Part shown: one piece after another, positions 58,744 through 64,000 of the stretch | How the letters are laid out: each line of letters opens with the position of its first letter | How positions within the stretch are numbered: the stretch's first letter is position 1 | DNA from: Austropuccinia psidii | Taxonomy: Eukaryota > Basidiomycota > Pucciniomycetes > Pucciniales > Sphaerophragmiaceae | NCBI GenBank assembly: GCA_023105745.1 | Contig: JALGQZ010000003.1 | Span: 75,428,696 to 75,492,695 of the forward strand | Reading direction: 5' to 3' | DNA length: 64,000 nucleotides | Notes under the pieces: model-generated | What the model saw: only the letters and a program-made list of their open reading frames with translations | Database searches by the model: none | What the model was told of the DNA's origin: nothing | Position numbers and translations under genes: made by a program

Positions 58744-60075
58744 GGGGGGCTCTCTTCTCCAAATTTCAAATCTGCCTGATGCACATTATATCCCCTGCAC
58801 AGTAGAAGCATAGGAGTAATTCATCCCTCAGCTGGGAGGTAGTCCCGTATATCATAGTAACTTTACTTTCCCAGTCGCTAAGCTCAGTGAAAGTATAATG
58901 TTGAAGATTACCCAGTAGCTAAGCTCAGTGGAATCTTATTATTAAAAAAATATCCAGTACCCAAGATCAGGGTTACTACTCTATTAAAATATTTTATCCA
59001 GTAAAATTAACACCATTCTTCAAGATTCAAAATTAACTTACCCCTTTAAAAATCAAATATTAAATAATTTTCCCTCTTAAATTTAAAATATACAATTTTA
59101 TCTTATTATCAAAAAATCTTAAAAAAAATGATAACAAACCTTTAAAAATTATTTTACTCTATTGTAGCTTTACCTTAACAAAAGTACCTTTATCAACACT
59201 CAGCAAATTTTCCAGAACACCTTAAATAGCCCATTTTACCAAAGCTGTATCAGCAAAAAAAACCCACTCACCCCAATTTCACTCAAAAATAAAAATTATA
59301 CAGACAAGTATTTCATTGAAATATCAAAAATTAACCAGATTACTGGAATCAAATTTCATATTATTTATTGAATAGGTCTTATCTGAGACTGTTGAATTTT
59401 GTATTCTGCAGTTGTAAAGCCACTTACTAATTTTATTTTGGTTTGTGAGCTCCAAGGAAGAGTTTGTACAGTATTTTAGGAGGGGTAGGCAATAAACCCT
59501 TGCCACCCTTGGTTACAGGAGTTATTACCAATGCAAAACTAGTTGCCTGTGATTTGCCCCTCTAGATACTGCCTCATCTTAATCCCACACAAGAGGAGTT
59601 CCCACACTAGGTAGTACAACTGTCTAAAATAGCTATACTCTTGGAAACAAACAGGTATAATCCTAAATTTAACTATTGTAGTCTCTTATTATAATGACCC
59701 AATTGATTAAGCTGCACCCAGGGCTATCAACAGCACTCACCACCACTATTTCTTAATAGTAAAGTTCTTAATACTTCATTTGTTAACCCTTATTATCATC
59801 TTCAAACCTTTTTTAAATGAATTTCATCATGTCACAGTCATAGTTAAAGTTTTAAATGGTGTTATTATAGCTTCATCATAGACACAGCCTGACAAGGTTA
59901 TTTTTGTGGTTGAACCCAAAAATGACATAATAATTATGAATTGCTTTATCCAAAATAATTTTTTTTTTTTTGTTTTGAATTCAATTGATAAGTTTGTTTA
60001 AGACCAAATTAACTTTATAAAAATCTATTTGTTGCCTTATTGGTATGTCATATGTATCTCACAGGATCACAGGAG

Positions 60076-61995
60076 GTAATTGAATGCAAATATACATGAA
60101 TTTTCTCATTACATACACTTCAAGAAGAAATTCTGTGAAATTCTGTACATCAAGAGAAACAAATTCCTTGGAGTGATTAACCTTTACCCCAAGCATCAGG
60201 ATGGCAGTTCTTATATCTTTAATATCAAATTCTTCTGCAATTTCCTTTTTGAAGGAGGTGACATCCTCTTCAAATATTGTGATTTAATCAACATTAAAAT
60301 ATAGCCATAGAGGTTCTGAACCTTGTCTGTGAAAAACACAAGGATCCAGTACACACACTTAAAAGCCAACTTTCACAAGCTAATCTCCAAGTCTTTCATA
60401 CTAGGCTAGGGGAGCTTGCTTCAGGCAATAGATGGCTTTGTTGAGGCAGATAAAATTTATTCATTAATCCAGATTGAGTCCCTGTGGTATTGACAGGTAA
60501 AATGTTTTGGTGAGAGGTGTGTTAAGTAATGTGCTCTTGATTTCAACCTGGTCAAAGGAAAGATTTCTTGATGCTGCAAAGGCAATTGGATTTTGGAGGG
60601 AATTTATTCTTCCAGTGGGAGAATAGGTTTTATTGAAGTCCAAGCCAGGAGTCTGTGTGAAACCTTATGCACACAGAAAAGCTTTGTGCTCAATGAATTC
60701 ATTTAGATTATTGCAATTTTCTCTTAATACCCAGATAGTACCAACCAACTTGCACTGTGGCTTCAAATCAACTACATCCCAGACCAATAGTTGATCAATT
60801 GAAGCCAGCTCCTTTTCAATGGCTTCATTCCATGGTTCCTTATTTTCAGAGTTGATTGCTTGCTTGAATGTTCTGGCCATATTATTGTTACTTGATAAAA
60901 TACCTTTGACCTTCTGCTGTAGGGTCAGATACTTTGACTATTCACATTGGAAGAGATAATAGTTGGATATTGGGGACAAATTATCTTGATTCTTGATTCC
61001 CCAGAAGGCTGAATTTGAGAATTATCAGCAGCACCAATTTTGAATGATTCCTGAATTTCATCTACCATTCTTGGGGATTTATCCAAGCCTGGTCCAATGG
61101 GCAGGACTTCATCTACCGTGCCTGTATTGACTAGGTGTACTTCATCTACCACCTCAGTTACTGCTGGTTGATATTTGGGAATCAACAGGACCAAGTCATG
61201 ATTGGAGGGAAGGGAATTTCATTTCATCAAAAACAATGTGTCAACAAATGACTACCTTTTGATCACTGAGACAAAGAATCTGATAAGCAGCATGGTCATT
61301 GGTGTAACCAAGAAACACTCTTCCAGCACTGGAAGGAGCAAATTTCCACTCTTGATGCTGTTTTGGAATGGCTATGATGGCTTTACAGCCAAAAACACAC
61401 ATTTTCTTGATTCAAGGAGGTGATCCTTTCCAAAAGCTGTAAGGATTGCAATTGCACCTAGAAGGATTGCTAGTGATATTTCTAAGAAGGATAGCCATAT
61501 TTACTGCTTCAGCCCAGTAGGTGCTTGGAAGTTTTGAGACATTAAGAAGGCAGTTTGTTTTTTCAAATATGGTTTGGTGTTCCCTTTCAGAAAACCTGTT
61601 TTGTTGAGGTGTTTCTGCTGGTGAAATAAAGTTTTCAAAGCCATATTCTGCAGACAGCTTTTGAAATTTATAATTTAAAAAGTCCTCTCCTCAATCAGAC
61701 ACAAGGTTTTTAAGAGTTTTTTCATGAAAATTTTCCATTTCCTTTTTCATTATGAAAAACTGTTGAAAAAAGTTAGATTTTTGTTTTAGTAATGGGATGT
61801 TTTTGAAAGAACTTTCCTGATCAATTATGGTAAGAAAATATTGAAATCCAGAAACAGACAAAGGGGATATAGGACTGAAAAGATAAAGGTTAACACAGTC
61901 TAAAGGTAGAATTACTTGTTCAAATGGGTCTTTGAAGGGTAACAAATGTAATTTATTTTTGTTGCAAGTGAGATATTGGGAGGTCATCTCTGGAA
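60076..61995 (-). pseudogene. Ty1/Copia integrase and RT, remnant
   Basis: From 61995 leftward: the GAG-pre-integrase and integrase core (SQYLTCNKNKLHLLPFKDPF, ISPLSVSGFQYFLTIIDQESS, then the region of SD and later core motifs, broken). A Ser/Pro-type linker lies at 61194-60925. RT begins TFKQAINSENKEPWNEAIEKEL near 60868. RT continues TPGLDFNKTYSPTGRINSL, IKSTLLNTPLTKTFYLSIPQG, LNKAIYCLKQAPLA-YERL and LDPCVFHRQGSEPLWLY, then SFKKEIAEEFDIKDI and TEFLLEVYVMRK. The YVDD site is decayed. Gag and protease are absent. The frame resumes at 47072 after solo LTR M. Confidence 0.82.
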
Positions 61996-62002
61996 GGAAC
62001 AA

Positions 62003-62760
62003 CCACTAGTCAGGGGTAAGGGTATTCAATCTTACACCCACTCAAACACCTCAAATCAGCAATCCACTGTGTGTATCAGCAATACGTTTCAGCAATCTTC
62101 CTTGCTGAAAAATGCATTCAGTCTGGTGAATCAATACAGCCTGTCAATACTTGTACATGTTGGAATTACCCAATACAGTTTGGATACACCATCCTAAAAC
62201 AGTATGATCACTCAGCACTACCACTCCTCCTGTACAGATCCTTTACAGATTTTCCAGGACCTGTATTGGTCAGATTCAATTAAATCATCAACCCCTCTCA
62301 TGAGAACTCTCTGTCTGGATCAGGGCTGGTGATTCTCACATATACCAGCCCCTCTTTCTCACCCCTGGGCATTTTTCCCCAGGTAATTAATTTAGCTGAT
62401 TTATTATTTCATAAATATTCTTACTCTTATTTTGAGTATTATATTCATTTGGTATTAAGTTAGTCTTTGCATTTCTTCTCCCCTGTTTAGTATGAGGTGT
62501 GGTGGCCATATCCTGATTAACCCTCTTCTGTCTTTCTGATAGGTTTAAACAGTGGACTTTGACTTGTTTGTGGTTGGCCCTTTTATTTCTTACTCTCATT
62601 TGTTGTTGCTTCTTTTTCTTATATTAGTATTTCTTAGCAATATTACTCTCATTACACTCTTAAGTATTTTGCCTTATCTTATCCTTGAGCCCTCTGCAGT
62701 GAGTCCCAGTTTACTGAGTGCCAGGCCCTCTTCACTTAGAAGAGCCCCTGTGACATTAAA
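62003..62760. repeat. dispersed repeat, copy 4 (LTR-like)
   Basis: Direct counterpart of 45846-46575. It lies between the truncated Copia integrase and the leader of the third Gypsy gag. Read on the minus strand it begins TGTCACAGGGGCTC, which fits a 5' LTR of the minus-oriented Copia element. Similarity to copy 1 continues slightly past this edge, so the boundary is uncertain. Confidence 0.5.
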
Positions 62761-63477
62761 TTAATTAACTTTTATTTGATTCTTTCCTTTCATTCATTTA
62801 ATTTATTTCTCTCATTCATCAATTATGACCTTTTTATGATTTTATGATTTTATGATTTTTCATAAGTATGATTATGACTTTTCTCTCATCAATTTTCATC
62901 TCACTCATTATATTAATATGAAAATGTATTCTTCCCATTTCTTAAACATTGCTGACCATCTCATTTAATTCTCAAATTGAATTTCTCTTTTTGTTTGCTT
63001 ATTCAGGTCTTATCAGTAATTTTATTGATTGGTTAATTGATGAACTGGGATTCATTGGTTTATTTATTCAGCGATTCAGCATTTTGTTTTTGATTGTATT
63101 GATTGACTGTTTTTGAATCCTCAAGATAACTGATTTATCTTCAAGAATTTATTTTGATTATTGACTGACTTTGACTCATCAATATATTGAGCTTAATCCT
63201 GAAGATATTGATTTGACTGATTGAATCCTCAAGATTTGATTTTATATTGAGGACATTTTATTGATTGATTATTGAGTTCCTCAAGATTTTACCAATATTG
63301 GATGTGAATCCATTTTTGACATTGACTGAATTTATTGATTGATTGAGTTAATTTTATTTCCCCTCAAGACTTTTGATTGATTCCTCAAGATCATCAAGAT
63401 TTTATTGATTATTGATTTGGCCAAGCTTTGATTCCTTATTGTCAAGTATCATCAATTTTTATTTTTAAATTCTTAAT
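62761..63477 (+). other. AT-rich leader with degenerate repeats, before gag
   Basis: No coding region. It contains a short tandem array of TTTTATGA (about 62835-62870). From about 63000 on there are many scattered copies of TTGATTGA and CCTCAAGAT-type words. It is probably the 5' leader of the element whose gag starts at 63478. Confidence 0.4.
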
Positions 63478-64000
63478 AATGCCAGTTCAGCATAGCCCTC
63501 CAGCCAAGAATACTAGATCTCAAAGGAATCCACCTGTTCTCACTCCTACAGCAAGGGTTCCTCTTGACTGCACCCCATCAGTTCATCAACTGAGTGCAAA
63601 TTTGGACAGAGGACAGCCAATCCAAGGAGAAGCACCCTCCAGAAGAGGGGGAATGAAATCAAGAAGATCAAGATCTTTCTCTGGCCTTTTTGGTAGCTAT
63701 CCTGGCATTTCTGAAGGTGCAAAGAGCAAGACTAGGAGAGTTTGAAGATGAAGAGGGGGAGGAGTCTGTATAAGAGGAAGATTCTGGGAAAGCTGAAGTG
63801 GCAGATGCTTTGGAAAATGCCCCAGAGGTATCCCAGGGTTCTAATCTAGCCCCTACTGATCAACCTCTTGTCTCTCAATCTGATCCAACTCTCCTCAAGA
63901 TAATGAAGCAAATGGCTACTATCATGGGGCAACTCTCTCAAGCAGCTGCCCCCAGGGAAAATTCCCAAACCCCTGAATTCAGGACTCCATCAATGAAAGC
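63478..64000 (+). pseudogene. Gag of a third Ty3/Gypsy family, 5' part, frameshifted
   Basis: It starts MPVQHSPPAKNTRSQRN, the start of a very common Gag in Austropuccinia (recognition only), and continues with a basic Arg/Ser stretch (RRGGMKSRRSRSFSGL). Near 63722 the frame is lost; the +1 frame continues RLGEFEDEEGEESV, then a stop (TAA at about 63769-63771), then EEDSGKAEVADALENAPEV and onward to PRENSQTPEFRTPSMK at the window edge. So at least one indel and one nonsense codon are present. The rest of the element lies outside. Confidence 0.82.

Larger units (their letters stand above)
50188..59606. mobile_element. element H: non-coding insertion, unclassified
   Basis: It begins TGTGGTATTCC and ends GAGTTCCCACA, with TGTGG/CCACA ends, between CTAG at 50184-50187 and 59607-59610. 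This joins the two halves of solo LTR G exactly. Without J it is about 2.5 kb and has no supported coding region. A strong TATA box lies at 58736 and a tRNA-like block near 50580-50660. It may be a large solo LTR or a non-autonomous element. The 4-bp duplication differs from the 5-bp ones seen elsewhere in the window. Confidence 0.6.
49034..59894 (-). repeat. solo LTR G (family III), interrupted by H
   Basis: The left part 49034-50187 begins CGTCAGCCTGTGACTC (T to C at the first base), and the right part 59607-59894 ends CACAGCCTGACA. AGGTT flanks it at 49029-49033 and 59895-59899. In reverse complement it aligns with K1 and K2 over both parts, and the family hairpin lies at 49965-50025. Element H occupies the gap. 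Confidence 0.82.
47073..60071 (-). repeat. solo LTR M (family II-like), interrupted
   Basis: The left part 47073-49033 starts TGTAAGGTTTTTCTATGAAAC and the right part 59900-60071 ends TTGGTATGTCATATGTA then GGATCACA. Both resemble the ends of the C LTR. Its own length is about 2.1 kb. The flanks share GGAG (47069-47072 and 60072-60075). It splits the Copia pol remnant at the end of RT. No internal coding region remains, hence solo LTR. It is itself cut by solo LTR G. Confidence 0.7.

Noticed and set aside
45846..62760. A complete Copia element bounded by the two direct repeats as LTRs
   Set aside because: Orientation fits, but no primer-binding site, polypurine tract or target duplication could be fixed, and gag and protease are absent. 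Left as a possibility in the repeat entries.
1..64000. CRISPR arrays, rRNA operons, intact tRNA genes
   Set aside because: No regularly spaced repeats, no rRNA sequence and no foldable complete tRNA were seen.

Overview
The window is almost entirely transposable-element DNA from a rust fungus (Pucciniales). The best match from memory is Austropuccinia psidii: the Gag-Pol starting [16 protein letters not shown] and the Gag starting MPVQHSPPAKNTRSQRN are very common predicted proteins in that genome. This assignment is recognition, not a search. I found no host gene. The DNA is AT-rich and extremely poor in CpG, even inside long open pol frames.

Layout. 1-3423: an LTR-like remnant, a decayed Gag fragment and a dispersed repeat. 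3424-42599: a four-deep nest of Ty3/Gypsy chromoviruses. Element D (minus, family I) contains A (minus, family I, 5500-36458). A contains B (plus, family I, 9838-30294). B contains C (minus, family II, 17524-27910). A also carries a solo LTR in its gag (32683-34121). B and C have exact 5-bp target duplications. 42600-45845: dispersed repeats plus a second solo LTR (43732-45115). 46580-61995: a Ty1/Copia pol remnant (minus) split by a solo LTR M (47073-60071), which is split by solo LTR G (49034-59894), split by the non-coding element H (50188-59606), split by J (51304-58187), a family I deletion derivative. 62003-64000: a dispersed repeat and the 5' end of a third Gypsy gag, cut by the window edge.

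Family I and II elements encode one Gag-Pol frame: Gag core, zinc knuckle, protease, reverse transcriptase, RNase H, HHCC/DDE integrase and a C-terminal chromodomain. LTRs are 1.8-1.9 kb and end TG...CA. B and C are nearly intact, but both have lost the same first aspartate of the RT YIDD motif (YIYD in B, YIAD in C), and C also has one nonsense codon in RNase H. A, D and J have large pol deletions.

The most interesting feature is a second gene overlapping the start of gag. Between the primer-binding site and gag lies an open exon with a splice-acceptor-like start and a good donor (GTAAGT). Removing a 64-65 nt intron that ends inside the first codons of gag (ACCAG) joins this exon, in frame, to an open frame of about 200 codons running in a different frame from gag. 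The arrangement recurs in B and J and, with one additional intron, in the divergent family II element C. Its protein is more alike between the families than the overlapping Gag frame. I infer a spliced accessory protein of these chromoviruses, not one I recognise from described elements.
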